Source: Saprospiraceae bacterium (lineage in GTDB: Bacteria; Bacteroidota; Bacteroidia; Chitinophagales; Saprospiraceae). Taken from it: a DNA stretch of 64,000 nt. This document shows, one piece after another, positions 54,069-63,516 of this stretch. The notes below the pieces were generated by a model. The model was not told the origin of the DNA, did no database searches, and worked only from the letters and a program-made list of their open reading frames with translations. The DNA is taken from contig JADJLQ010000003.1 of assembly GCA_016709995.1 (NCBI GenBank), forward strand, positions 124,001 to 188,000. Direction: 5' to 3'. The number at the start of each line of letters is the position of its first letter. Within the stretch, counting starts at the first letter, position 1. The position numbers and the translations under genes are program-made.

Positions 54069-54989
54069 ATGAAAAAAATAATTACACTTAGTCTCATTTT
54101 TATTTTGGCCAGTTCATGTGTTAGTAAGAAGAAGCACGATATGCTGACCAAAGAAAGGGATGCCACTGCTGAAGAGAAACGCCAGCTAATGTCTCAACTC
54201 AAACAAAGCCAGGATCAATACCAGGAGTTGATGAAAAAGTATAATGATGAGCAAAATCGACTAAAATCAGAGATGCAAATGTCTGATACTAAAGTTTCTG
54301 AAGCTCAAAATAGGATCAAAAGTCTTGAAACCCAGCTTGATCTTGCTAACAAGACCAATACTAACCTACTGAGCAGATTGGAAGATCTCTCTATCATCAG
54401 TATGTCTGGTGCGGAGAACATTCAAAAATCTCTGGAGGCCATTAACCAACAATCAAGGTACATTCAAGGGTTGAATAATAAGATCCAAATGAAGGATTCG
54501 CTCAATCTAACTTTGGTGACTAACCTCAAACGCTCCCTGGCTGATGTCAACGATCAGGATGTCCAGGTTGAAGTGCGTGGTGGAGTAGTATATGTGTCCA
54601 TTTCTGACAAGCTTTTATTCAAATCAGGAAGTTATGATGTCAATGCTGCCGCTGAAATCGTGTTAGGTAAAGTAGCCAAAGTGGTCAATGACCACAAAGA
54701 AATTGACATTTTGATCGAAGGTCATACTGACAATGTGCCCATCAGCACTGATAAAATCAAAGACAATTGGGATTTAAGTGTGCTCCGGTCTACCTCTGTA
54801 GCCAGAATATTGCAAAAGAAATTTGGCGTCGATCCTAATCGTATCACAGCAGGGGGCCGCAGTGAATTTGCTCCTAAAGGTGCAAATGACAATAGTTCCG
54901 GAAGACAGGTCAATCGCCGTACAGAAATCATCATCACCCCAAGGTTGGATCAATATATTAACTTAATGGTACCGCAATCCAGCAATTAA
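54069..54989 (+). CDS. OmpA-family lipoprotein with coiled coil
   Basis: A 306-residue lipoprotein (lipobox LASSC, Cys17). Residues about 20-140 are a long heptad coiled coil (many Lys, Glu, Gln). Residues about 165-295 form the peptidoglycan-binding OmpA C-terminal domain: GHTDNVPIS, DLSVLRSTSVARIL and DPNRITAGGRSE...NRRTEIII. It anchors the outer membrane to the wall. Its stop is immediately followed by the TTG start of the TonB receptor gene, and a terminator-like hairpin lies 33-70 bases beyond the stop. Confidence 0.9.
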   Translation: MKKIITLSLIFILASSCVSKKKHDMLTKERDATAEEKRQLMSQLKQSQDQYQELMKKYNDEQNRLKSEMQMSDTKVSEAQNRIKSLETQLDLANKTNTNLLSRLEDLSIISMSGAENIQKSLEAINQQSRYIQGLNNKIQMKDSLNLTLVTNLKRSLADVNDQDVQVEVRGGVVYVSISDKLLFKSGSYDVNAAAEIVLGKVAKVVNDHKEIDILIEGHTDNVPISTDKIKDNWDLSVLRSTSVARILQKKFGVDPNRITAGGRSEFAPKGANDNSSGRQVNRRTEIIITPRLDQYINLMVPQSSN

Positions 54990-54994
54990 TTGCT
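54981..54994. repeat. Palindrome spanning the ompA stop and the TTG start
   Basis: AGCAATTAATTGCT is a perfect 14-base palindrome that covers the ompA TAA (54987-54989) and the TTG start (54990-54992) of the TonB receptor. It could restrain or couple translation. Confidence 0.4.
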
Positions 54995-57719
54995 ATTGAT
55001 TCATTCTGCGGTAAAACTTATAAAAGTGCTGATAATCCTGGTGGGTTGTCAGCACTTTTTGTTTGCCCAGCAGTCAGGAGAAGTATTAGTTCATATTGAA
55101 TGCAATGGGCTATCCACGCAGCAGGTTTTAGACTCTATCCATGTAAAATACGGCACTACTTTTTATAGTGATCAAACTAACAAGCTCCTATCAATCAGCG
55201 TGTTGAGACCGTGTCAGGATTCAAATCTTCAAGACTTTTTAGAAAATTTATTGACCGGCACCGGACTTGGATATATCGCATATACGCCCTATTTGTATAT
55301 CATCAGTGATACTGCTTTGTTAGATGATATTCGATTTGAAGCGTACTTCAAAAGCAAATCAATCATTGAAAATAATGTGACTGTCGATATAGAAACGATC
55401 GGTCATCGAGACTCCATAGCCAGATCAGGTATGGCCAGAATAAGGGGAGTGGTTACAGACGGCAATACAGATAGCCTGATATCTTTTGCCTTCATAAAAT
55501 TTGGAGATCATGTAGTAACTACGACTGGTGATAGTGGCAAAATAGATGTCACACTGCCCATAGGCATATATTCACTGATAGTAGAATCTAATATTTATCA
55601 GTCATATCAAAAACAAGTCAAGATCTACGGTGATGGATTTATAGAAGTGAGACTATATGAAAACTCGGTCGATCTTCCGGAATTGGTGATCGGAGGCTCT
55701 GCCCAACGGAGACTTGAAAACGCTACTGCCGGGGTGGCAGAACTATCGATGAAGGAGGTTAAAAGGCTTCCAACTTTGATGGGCGAAACCGATATACTAA
55801 AGGCGCTTCTGACCCTGCCAGGGGTAAGCAATACCGGCGAAGTGGGTAGTGGGTACAATGTCAGAGGTGGCAATATTGATCAAAACCTGATACTTCAGGA
55901 AGGTGCTTTTCATCTGAATCCATCTCATGTATTGGGATTGTTTTCTGCATTCAACCCTGAAGCCATCAAAAATGTCACTTTGTACAAAGGATATATCCCT
56001 GCGCAATTTGGTGGACGGACATCCTCTGTCCTGGACATAAAACTGAAGGATCCCGATTTTGAACATTCCAGCGTGTTTGGTGGTATCGGGCCCATCTCCT
56101 CAAAGATATTTATTGATATGCCTCTGGTTAAAAATAAATTGGCTTTTTTCGCTGGCAGTCGGTTTACTTATTCAGATTGGGTACTTGGGCTTATTCGTGA
56201 TCCTAATCTCAAAAAAAGTCACGCAGGCTTTTATGATATCAATTTTAAGCTGGAGACCAAACTGGGATCTGCAGCAACACTCTCTCTCTCGATGTATAAT
56301 AGCAGTGACCAGTTCAATTATGCACAAGAATTTGGGTATGGCTGGTCCACACTTTCATTTGGGCTCAATTATACTCAACAAGTCAATCAGAGAGTGATTC
56401 TAACCGGATCTTTCATCCAAAGTAGCAATAGGAATGATTTTGATGATCAGCAGGTATTGGTAAAAAAGTATTTAAAAAACGGACTGGATTATTTAAAAAC
56501 AAAATGGAACGTGGCCTGGCAAGCAAGTCCGGCACAAACACTCAATCTTGGATTGGAAGCTACCAGATATAAGCCATTACCACAATACTTTAGGGCTATA
56601 TCCGAGCAAAGCACCATTGAAGAAAATGTAGAGCTGAGTCGGGGAGAGGAAGCTGCGATCTATTTGAATGATGAGATCAATCTCACAAAAAAAATCAATG
56701 CTTCGCTGGGATTTCGGTTTAATATGTATCGTAATTTTGGTGCTGAATCTGTGCATCAATATGCGCAGGGTTTGCCTCGTATCAAAGCCAATTTAATCGG
56801 AGAAGATATTTTTAAATCGAACCAAACGATCAAATGGTATCCTGGTGCTGAACCGAGGATCAGTGCTGCCTATAAAATCAATGCCAGCAGCTCCGTCAAA
56901 CTGGCTTATAATCACCTGGTCCAATTTATTCACCTGGTATCAAATACGGCAGCTGCAACGCCTGTAGATCTTTGGTTGCTGAGCAATAGTTATATCCAAC
57001 CCCAACAGGCTGACAATTATTCATTGGGATATTTTAGAAATCTTCGCCAAAATGAATGGGAGACCAGCTTTGAAATATATTATAAAAGACTGGATCATCT
57101 GATCGAGTATAAAGACTTTGCACAATTATTGCGCAATCCTTATATCGAAACCGATTTATTTGCCGTAAAAGGCCGTTCGTATGGGGCAGAGCTATCTATT
57201 AAAAGGTTGAAGCATAACCCGACAGGATATGTCTCCTACACATTGAGTAGAAGTCAAAGACAATCACCCGGCATCTATAGAGACGAGGTGATCAATGAAG
57301 GAGGCTGGTATGCATCTAACTTTGACAAACCACATAATTTTAATGCTGTAATTGATTGGCAGATATTGAAGACCATGTCATTCTCTTCTAACTTCGTATA
57401 TGCTTCCGGAAGACCCTTGACAGGTCCGGTTGCTGACTTTTATATTGGAGATGGTGGCGTATTTTTGGACTACTCTCAAAGAAATTATCTGAGGATACCT
57501 GATTATCATAGATTAGATGTATCCCTGACCGTCACGCGGGGTGCCATCAGGACGCGTAAAAATAAAGGCAGTATCACCTTATCCGTATATAATCTCTATG
57601 CACGAAAAAATGCCTTCTCAGTTTTTTATCGCAAAAGCAACAATCAACCCCTGGTAGCTTACAAACTGGCTGTATTGGGTACGGCACTTCCTTCACGCGG
57701 TTACAATTTTCAATTTTGA
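54990..57719 (+). CDS. STN-domain TonB-dependent receptor (FecA-like)
   Basis: A 909-residue outer-membrane receptor. After the signal peptide come an STN domain (residues about 35-105), a carboxypeptidase-regulatory-like beta domain (about 145-220), a plug (TLMGETDILKALLTLPGVSNTG, GSGYNVRGGN) and a 22-strand barrel ending in NFQF. STN domains usually talk to an anti-sigma factor, but none is adjacent. It starts with TTG at 54990, one base after ompA; no ATG precedes the signal peptide, and a GTG at 55026 is the alternative. The next gene (DUF4249) overlaps by four bases. The ligand is unknown. Confidence 0.9.
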   Translation: MLLIHSAVKLIKVLIILVGCQHFLFAQQSGEVLVHIECNGLSTQQVLDSIHVKYGTTFYSDQTNKLLSISVLRPCQDSNLQDFLENLLTGTGLGYIAYTPYLYIISDTALLDDIRFEAYFKSKSIIENNVTVDIETIGHRDSIARSGMARIRGVVTDGNTDSLISFAFIKFGDHVVTTTGDSGKIDVTLPIGIYSLIVESNIYQSYQKQVKIYGDGFIEVRLYENSVDLPELVIGGSAQRRLENATAGVAELSMKEVKRLPTLMGETDILKALLTLPGVSNTGEVGSGYNVRGGNIDQNLILQEGAFHLNPSHVLGLFSAFNPEAIKNVTLYKGYIPAQFGGRTSSVLDIKLKDPDFEHSSVFGGIGPISSKIFIDMPLVKNKLAFFAGSRFTYSDWVLGLIRDPNLKKSHAGFYDINFKLETKLGSAATLSLSMYNSSDQFNYAQEFGYGWSTLSFGLNYTQQVNQRVILTGSFIQSSNRNDFDDQQVLVKKYLKNGLDYLKTKWNVAWQASPAQTLNLGLEATRYKPLPQYFRAISEQSTIEENVELSRGEEAAIYLNDEINLTKKINASLGFRFNMYRNFGAESVHQYAQGLPRIKANLIGEDIFKSNQTIKWYPGAEPRISAAYKINASSSVKLAYNHLVQFIHLVSNTAAATPVDLWLLSNSYIQPQQADNYSLGYFRNLRQNEWETSFEIYYKRLDHLIEYKDFAQLLRNPYIETDLFAVKGRSYGAELSIKRLKHNPTGYVSYTLSRSQRQSPGIYRDEVINEGGWYASNFDKPHNFNAVIDWQILKTMSFSSNFVYASGRPLTGPVADFYIGDGGVFLDYSQRNYLRIPDYHRLDVSLTVTRGAIRTRKNKGSITLSVYNLYARKNAFSVFYRKSNNQPLVAYKLAVLGTALPSRGYNFQF
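55022..55060 (+). terminator. Terminator-like hairpin inside the start of the TonB receptor gene
   Basis: AAAAGTGCTGA (55022-55032) pairs perfectly over 11 bases with TCAGCACTTTT (55049-55059), and T then follows before GTTT. It lies 33 bases after the ompA stop, so it can end that transcript, yet the receptor frame runs through it. It may act as an attenuator. Confidence 0.55.
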
Positions 57720-58804
57720 AGAGACCAGTTTTATATTTGATCCTATTATCTCTTGGAGTGATATCTGGTATTTGTTCCTGCCTGGTGGAATTGCCATTTG
57801 AGCCTACTTTGAAAGTGAATAATCTAGTAGTTAATGGCACCATCAGCAATCTCAAGACGGACCATCATATTTTATTATCAAGAACAGTAGGTGTAAGCCA
57901 ACCCCCTATTCCGCTGGCTGGAGCTCAAGTCAGGTTAGTTGAGAACGGTAGTAAAGTATATTCATTCCTGGAGCAATCAGCAGGAGATTATGTTTTACCA
58001 GGAGATGAATACGATCCTACAATGCTGGCTACCTATCAAATAAAAATAGAACTCTCTGATGGCAATCAATATCAATCTGATCCGGACATTATGCAGGTGC
58101 CGGTCAAACCAGACAGTATGACCTGGACTGTAGGGATCCATCCCGTGATCACCTCAGAAGGACTAATCCGAAATCAGGATGTAGTAAAAGTTTTTGCCAA
58201 TACAAGTTTGCCGGAAGGAAGAAAGGACCTTTTCTTAAAATGGGATTTAAAGAGTTACTTTCAATTTACCACCATGCCGGAATGCAATCCATTTAAAATT
58301 TTGTCCTATTGTTATTATGGAGGAAATTCACTGCAGCCGGAAGAAATAAAAATATACAGCAACCTGGAAGCGGGCGTAACCAGGGTACAAGACCTTGACA
58401 TGGGATTTGAAAATATTTTCCCGGAATACAGATTTGTTGAAACACACTATTATGAATTATATCAATACCGAATCTCGGAATTGGCATATGAATATTTTAG
58501 AAAGTTGCGATTAGTATCAGAGCAGAACGGAACTATCTTCGACCCTATCCCTGCTTCAGTTACGAGCAATGTGTACAATGTCAATAATCCAAAAGAAAAA
58601 GTGTTGGGTTTCTTCCTGGTATCTTCAGTAGAGGTGATAAGGAAGCAGTTGGTTGCTGCAGATTTCGCTGGTTTATACCCTTTACCTGACAAAGTAAATA
58701 ATATTTGCGGATGGCTAAAAGGTATACCTGAATCCGTGTATTTCTCTGCATGTTGTGATTGTAAATTGCCAGAAAAGCGGATTCCAAAGCCAGTTTGGTG
58801 GTAA
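57716..58804 (+). CDS. DUF4249-family lipoprotein
   Basis: A 362-residue lipoprotein with signal MKRPVLYLILLSLGVISGIC and lipobox cysteine. The body is the DUF4249 fold: an N-terminal Ig-like part (LVVNGTISNLKTDHHILLSR, PLAGAQVRLVENG) and a beta-rich second half, with Cys clusters at the end (YFSACCDCKLP). DUF4249 proteins always sit beside STN TonB receptors and probably help the receptor bind its ligand on the cell surface. The start is TTG at 57716, overlapping the receptor stop by four bases (TTGA). Confidence 0.88.
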   Translation: MKRPVLYLILLSLGVISGICSCLVELPFEPTLKVNNLVVNGTISNLKTDHHILLSRTVGVSQPPIPLAGAQVRLVENGSKVYSFLEQSAGDYVLPGDEYDPTMLATYQIKIELSDGNQYQSDPDIMQVPVKPDSMTWTVGIHPVITSEGLIRNQDVVKVFANTSLPEGRKDLFLKWDLKSYFQFTTMPECNPFKILSYCYYGGNSLQPEEIKIYSNLEAGVTRVQDLDMGFENIFPEYRFVETHYYELYQYRISELAYEYFRKLRLVSEQNGTIFDPIPASVTSNVYNVNNPKEKVLGFFLVSSVEVIRKQLVAADFAGLYPLPDKVNNICGWLKGIPESVYFSACCDCKLPEKRIPKPVWW

Positions 58805-58821
58805 AAAATTTTGATGGTGAG

Positions 58822-60435
58822 ATGGTGAATATTAAATTTTATTTAGCGACAATTCTATTTGCAGTGACTTTGTCTTTTGGCTGGTCTCAAACCTTCTCCA
58901 TTCACTTGAATCAATCGTTTTACATTGTTGGACAGACCCTGTCTTTTGCTGTATATCCTCACAAAGACCTCCTGATTGATTCGATGTTGATATATACGGA
59001 ATTATATTCACCCGGGAGTGAGTTGAAGCAACAACGAATATACCGATTGCATTCACGATCTGTTGAGGGCTCCATGGAACTCCCGATATTATATGAAGAA
59101 GGTAATTATATACTGACATGTTATGCCTTGATGGATACGGGTCGGTTCTCTTCGCAACCCCTTTATACCAGCATCAATGTACCTATATATAACAATCTCG
59201 AAGAAAAGCCCGAAGAATTTGAGAAGCTGGATTATCCTCAGCCACCAATCGAAAATATCAACCACGAAGATTCTTTTTATACGCGTAATACATATACCTG
59301 GTCCATTAATCTCCTGCCGTTATCAGAGCATCCTCAGGATGGAGAATACTCCGTATCTATTTTTAAATACGAAGGTTTTTATACTAATGCAGAGATGGTG
59401 AGCCAATCTGAGTCAACTGTGTCCAAAGGAGAGATAATAGCATCAACTATTAGGAAAAATATTTTTCTGGATGGCAAACTGAATGATCGGTTGAATGGAA
59501 AAAATATAACCGAAAAATATCTCTCGTTGTATCTTCCCCAAACCGGTGCTTTTCACAGGATGCAAGCTACTGCCGGGATGGTCAAGATGGCCCTGCCCGA
59601 TATTTACAATGTTCAAAAAGCACAACTGCTCTCTATGAACCCGAACCAAAGATTGAACCTGGGATGGAATCCGGTCACTTCTTATTTTAATGTGGACTGG
59701 ATCAATGACCGCAATCGCAAATTAGAGAGGAATCAAACAGTCAACTATGTATTATGGCAAGACTCAAAGCGTCGGCTTATAGAAGATATTTTTAAGATTA
59801 CCGCCCCAAGCGTAATCACACCAATTGATACGATTAAAACAATTCCTCCGGACAAATCTTACTTATTATCTGACTACAAAGATCTGAAGTCTCTGCGGAA
59901 TTTTATAAAAGAAGTTATGATCGATTGTAGAATCTCGAAGGTAGTGAACGATCGACAATCATTAAGACTACGCAACAAAGACCTCAATCAACTTTATCGT
60001 TGGCCGGCATGGTATTTAGTAAATGGTTTTTTCGTAGGAGATGATTCATTGATGCTCAATCTTCAGCTCGCTGATATCAAGCAGATAGATTTATATAATC
60101 GCAATACCACCTTCGATCAACAGTTTGATCCTATGATGGCTTATACTGGCGTGATTGCTATCAATACAACTTCAAATATCGAGACAGCACAGCATGTATT
60201 TCCATTGAACGGCCTCAGTCTTGAACGACCTGCTACCACATCAATGCCCGCTTCTAATTTGCCAGACCTTAGGACTCAAATTTACTGGTCATCAAAACTT
60301 AAAGCAGATCAGTCAGGAAAATTGAATGTGGGATTCGCTACCAGTGATGTCAAAGGAATCTATGCCGTAGAGGTGCATGGAGTGGATGGGCGTAAGGTGC
60401 CGGTATCTAAAAGAGTGTTTATTGAAGTGCGCTAA
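58822..60435 (+). CDS. Secreted macroglobulin (MG)-like protein linked to the TonB receptor
   Basis: A 537-residue exported protein (signal ...LSFGWSQ). It begins with MG-type beta strands (FSIHLNQSFYIVGQTLSFAVYPHKDLLID) like the MG1/MG2 domains of alpha-2-macroglobulin, and ends with a similar strand pattern (GKLNVGFATSDVKGIYAVEVHGVDG). No thioester or protease motif is present. Such proteins often follow STN receptor/DUF4249 pairs in Bacteroidota. I chose the ATG at 58822, 18 bases after DUF4249. Its last 17 bases overlap the convergent histidine kinase gene. Confidence 0.75.
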   Translation: MVNIKFYLATILFAVTLSFGWSQTFSIHLNQSFYIVGQTLSFAVYPHKDLLIDSMLIYTELYSPGSELKQQRIYRLHSRSVEGSMELPILYEEGNYILTCYALMDTGRFSSQPLYTSINVPIYNNLEEKPEEFEKLDYPQPPIENINHEDSFYTRNTYTWSINLLPLSEHPQDGEYSVSIFKYEGFYTNAEMVSQSESTVSKGEIIASTIRKNIFLDGKLNDRLNGKNITEKYLSLYLPQTGAFHRMQATAGMVKMALPDIYNVQKAQLLSMNPNQRLNLGWNPVTSYFNVDWINDRNRKLERNQTVNYVLWQDSKRRLIEDIFKITAPSVITPIDTIKTIPPDKSYLLSDYKDLKSLRNFIKEVMIDCRISKVVNDRQSLRLRNKDLNQLYRWPAWYLVNGFFVGDDSLMLNLQLADIKQIDLYNRNTTFDQQFDPMMAYTGVIAINTTSNIETAQHVFPLNGLSLERPATTSMPASNLPDLRTQIYWSSKLKADQSGKLNVGFATSDVKGIYAVEVHGVDGRKVPVSKRVFIEVR

Positions 60436-61798
60436 CTACTTTGCGATCACCGACGGGTTCATATGTTTTAGGAAAAACTAATTGAAAGGAGGTGCCTGTA
60501 CCTTCCTTGGAGGCTACATGGATATTGCCTTTGTGAAGGAGCATGATTTGTTTTGAAAGGCTCAGACCGATGCCACTTCCATTGCTTTTGGTACTAAAAA
60601 AGGGCACAAATATTTTATCCAAAACTTCAGGAGATATACCCTTGCCATTATCTCTGATTTTAATCACCAGCTTATGATTTTCTTCCATGGCAGAAAGTTC
60701 TATCATGGCTTTGTCTTCGCCTTGTACCGCATCCTTGGCGTTGAGTAATAAATTGATAATAACTTGTTCGATAAGATTTGGATCGGCTGACAGTTGTAAG
60801 TTAGGATCTTTGAGCGTGATATCCAGGTCTATATTTTTTTCTTCCATGGTAGGATTCATCAGATTATACATCGTGCCGAACAATTCGCTTACCTGGAAAG
60901 TTTTGATCTGAGGTTGAGTTATTTTGTTGAGATTTCTATAAGTTTGGGCAAACTTTAATAGACCTTCACTTCTTTTTTTAATAGTATCCATTCCTAAAGA
61001 AAGGTCTTCTTTATCCAGATTTCCTTTGCCTTCCTGCATAAGCCTCGACTTTAGTGTATCTGCCAGCGAAGCGATAGGAGCTACACTATTCATGATTTCG
61101 TGAGTCATGACACTCAATAGTTTTTGCCAGGCATTGGCTTCGGTTTCATCGATGGCTTCATTGATATTTTGTATGGCGACCAGTTTATACCGCTGATCTT
61201 GCATGATAAACGAAGTGGAATTAATCAAAACCTTTAACTCTTTGAGACCCTCGCTCAATTTTACGATTTCCTGTTGGCCCGATTTTATGAAAATAATCTT
61301 GTTATATAAGGTTTCGTTTCTTTTTTCAAGAGAATGAATGGTGCGCAGATAAGGTACCTGTAGCATTCGCTTGAGCGTCTCGTTGAGCCAGATAATTTCG
61401 CCATCAGGTTCCTTATATGAGATGATGCCGGTATCAATGATCTCCAGTACTTTTTGCAAGTATTGAAAGTGGGTTTCTTTTTCGAGGGTGATGTCTTTGA
61501 TGGTATCATTTATTTCATTGAAGCCTTCACGAAGTGTCTTCAGTTCATTGGGGGCTTCTTTTACATTAAAATGCCTGGAAAAATCTCTATAATGAACTGC
61601 CTCTACATAAGTGGCTATCTCATCATAAGCTTTGCGGTTAAAAATATAAAAGTCATAGATCTGATAAATAAATATGGCCAGGGGAATGAGTAAATAAATG
61701 TAATAACCTTGGATGACCAGCCAGGACCCGCCGAGGCAAGTAATTATCAGCAGGATCAGCCGCTTGATTATTTTCCATTCAAATCTCTTAAACTCCAT
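60419..61798 (-). CDS. Membrane sensor histidine kinase
   Basis: A 459-residue kinase with two N-terminal membrane helices (LILLIITCLGGSWLVIQ and YYIYLLIPLAIFIYQIY), a PAS-like region at about 100-210, the phospho-acceptor in SVMTHEIMNSVAPIAS, and an ATPase domain with LLLNAKDAV (N box), KIRDNGKGI (G1) and GSGIGLSLSKQIM (G2). It follows the NtrC-type regulator gene by 40 bases and is its likely partner. The signal is unknown. Its 3' end overlaps the MG-like gene by 17 bases. Confidence 0.93.
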   Translation of the reverse strand: MEFKRFEWKIIKRLILLIITCLGGSWLVIQGYYIYLLIPLAIFIYQIYDFYIFNRKAYDEIATYVEAVHYRDFSRHFNVKEAPNELKTLREGFNEINDTIKDITLEKETHFQYLQKVLEIIDTGIISYKEPDGEIIWLNETLKRMLQVPYLRTIHSLEKRNETLYNKIIFIKSGQQEIVKLSEGLKELKVLINSTSFIMQDQRYKLVAIQNINEAIDETEANAWQKLLSVMTHEIMNSVAPIASLADTLKSRLMQEGKGNLDKEDLSLGMDTIKKRSEGLLKFAQTYRNLNKITQPQIKTFQVSELFGTMYNLMNPTMEEKNIDLDITLKDPNLQLSADPNLIEQVIINLLLNAKDAVQGEDKAMIELSAMEENHKLVIKIRDNGKGISPEVLDKIFVPFFSTKSNGSGIGLSLSKQIMLLHKGNIHVASKEGTGTSFQLVFPKTYEPVGDRKVVSALQ

Positions 61799-61838
61799 AT
61801 GATAAGGTGTTATTCAAATATGGATAAATATACTTTGA

Positions 61839-63176
61839 TCAGATCTCATATTTATTAAGCCGCCTATACAATGCGGTCCGGGTGATGCCTAATTCTTTAG
61901 CGGCTTGAGTGATATTGCCATTGTGTTTCTCCAACACTCTGATGACCGTATTTTTTTCTACAGCACTCAGGTTCATATCATCCTTGTCTTTGAGTACAGA
62001 TGAAGTCTCCAGGTTGGAAAAAATAATTTCTGAGGCAGTCAATTCAGTCTTATCACATAATATAACTGCTCGCTCAATCGTATATTGTAATTCACGAATG
62101 TTGCCTGGAAAGGAATATTCCATAAGTTTATTGATGGCAGAAGACCCTAACTTAAGGTCGTGCTTTAGATACTTGGCACTATAGACTTGAAGGAAGTGTT
62201 TGGCTAAAAGTTCGATGTCGCTACCCCGATCTCTAAGCGATGGAAGCGTCAAGTCTACCGTATTGATTCGATATAATAAATCTCGTCGGAAGCGATGTTC
62301 GTTGGCCAATTCCGAAAGCGGTAGATTAGTCGCACAGATCAATCGGATATCAACCTGGCTCGGTACATTGGAGCCTATTCGGGTGATATGCCTGTTTTGA
62401 ATAACTGAGAGAAGTTTGGCTTGTTGATTGAGATTGATATTGCCTATTTCATCTAAAAACAAGGTTCCTCCCTGAGCGGCTTCAATCCTCCCTATTCGAT
62501 CTTCTTTGGCATCGGTGAAAGAGCCTTTTTTGTGCCCAAATAATTCGCTTTCAAATAAAGATTCAGTGAGTGCTCCAAGATCTACTTTGACGAATGGTTT
62601 ATCTGCTCTGTTCGAATAATAGTGAATTTGATTCGCGAGTACATCTTTGCCAGATCCATTTTCTCCCAGGATCAAAATATTTGCATCTGTTGGAGCTACT
62701 TTAGACACTTTGAGCATCAAATCTTTCATAAGACTGGACTCGCCAAGCAGTGTGATTTCAGGTGCTATCGAAGGTTGGATATTTTTTAATTGTTTTTTGA
62801 AGGCATCATGCAGGCTTTCAATGAGTTTTTCATTTTGCCAGGGCTTTAGAATAAAATCTTCAGCTCCTTCTTTAAGCGAACGCACTGCTAAATCTATATC
62901 TCCATAGGCGGTAATGAGGATCACGCAGGAGTCAGGGGCTATTTTTTTAATTTCCCGCAGCCAAAAGATACCTTCATTGCCAGACTGAATACCACTCTTA
63001 AAATTCATATCCAATAAGATAATGTCAAAAACTTTTTGCTTAAGCAAGGATTTGATCTCATCAGGATATCTACTGAACTCTATAGATTTGACCAATGGCT
63101 TTAGCAATAACCTAACTGCGGTAAGCACATCTGGATCATCATCTACTACTAGTATATTGCTTTCGCGGAGCTTCAT
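61839..63176 (-). CDS. Sigma-54-dependent response regulator (NtrC family)
   Basis: A 445-residue regulator: receiver domain with phospho-Asp in FDIILLDMNFKSG, AAA+ domain (Walker A GENGSGKDVLA, Walker B GGTLFLDEIGN) and a Fis-type HTH ending NGNITQAAKELGITRTALYRRLNKY. The sigma-54 contact loop is GSFTDA instead of GAFTGA, a change I take to be usual in Bacteroidota. I chose the ATG at 63176; an ATG at 63215 adds 13 residues. It leads an operon with the histidine kinase and diverges from the efflux adaptor gene, which it probably controls. Confidence 0.92.
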   Translation of the reverse strand: MKLRESNILVVDDDPDVLTAVRLLLKPLVKSIEFSRYPDEIKSLLKQKVFDIILLDMNFKSGIQSGNEGIFWLREIKKIAPDSCVILITAYGDIDLAVRSLKEGAEDFILKPWQNEKLIESLHDAFKKQLKNIQPSIAPEITLLGESSLMKDLMLKVSKVAPTDANILILGENGSGKDVLANQIHYYSNRADKPFVKVDLGALTESLFESELFGHKKGSFTDAKEDRIGRIEAAQGGTLFLDEIGNINLNQQAKLLSVIQNRHITRIGSNVPSQVDIRLICATNLPLSELANEHRFRRDLLYRINTVDLTLPSLRDRGSDIELLAKHFLQVYSAKYLKHDLKLGSSAINKLMEYSFPGNIRELQYTIERAVILCDKTELTASEIIFSNLETSSVLKDKDDMNLSAVEKNTVIRVLEKHNGNITQAAKELGITRTALYRRLNKYEI

Positions 63177-63215
63177 ATATCTCCCAAAGGTCGGCAAAAT
63201 CTTATGAGAAATCAT

Positions 63216-63516
63216 AAAGTAATAGATTTATATAAAAGACAGAAGTTCAATGGAATAGTTGCATGCACATTGATCTTTAGACTTGAAAGTCATAACTTTT
63301 ATTAATTAACTGGGTGAATGGAGAGATTGCTGCAAGGAAGCTCATTAGGATAATAAAGGGCTAATCTTCATTTTTCATGCAAGGTTTAATCCAAAGTCTT
63401 GCCTTTCAATTTCGCACACAGTTGTATCAAAATCGTACACTTTAAGGCTAATAAAATTTTGTAAGTGACTGATTATTAATGCTATGTAACCTTTGGCACG
63501 GTCTTCCGTACTTATA
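63216..63516. other. Divergent promoter region, no gene seen
   Basis: About 300 bases between the NtrC-type gene and the efflux adaptor. No reading frame is supported. The only site that stands out is the sigma-54-like motif at 63493-63509. Confidence 0.5.
63493..63509 (+). promoter_or_regulatory. Sigma-54-like -24 element before the efflux adaptor gene
   Basis: TTGGCACG matches the sigma-54 -24 element (TGGCACG) exactly, but the -12 part reads TCCGTA instead of TTGCW, so only half fits. It also lies so close to the ATG at 63517 that transcription would begin near or after it. A start further downstream (GTG at 63538) or chance are alternatives. Confidence 0.25.
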
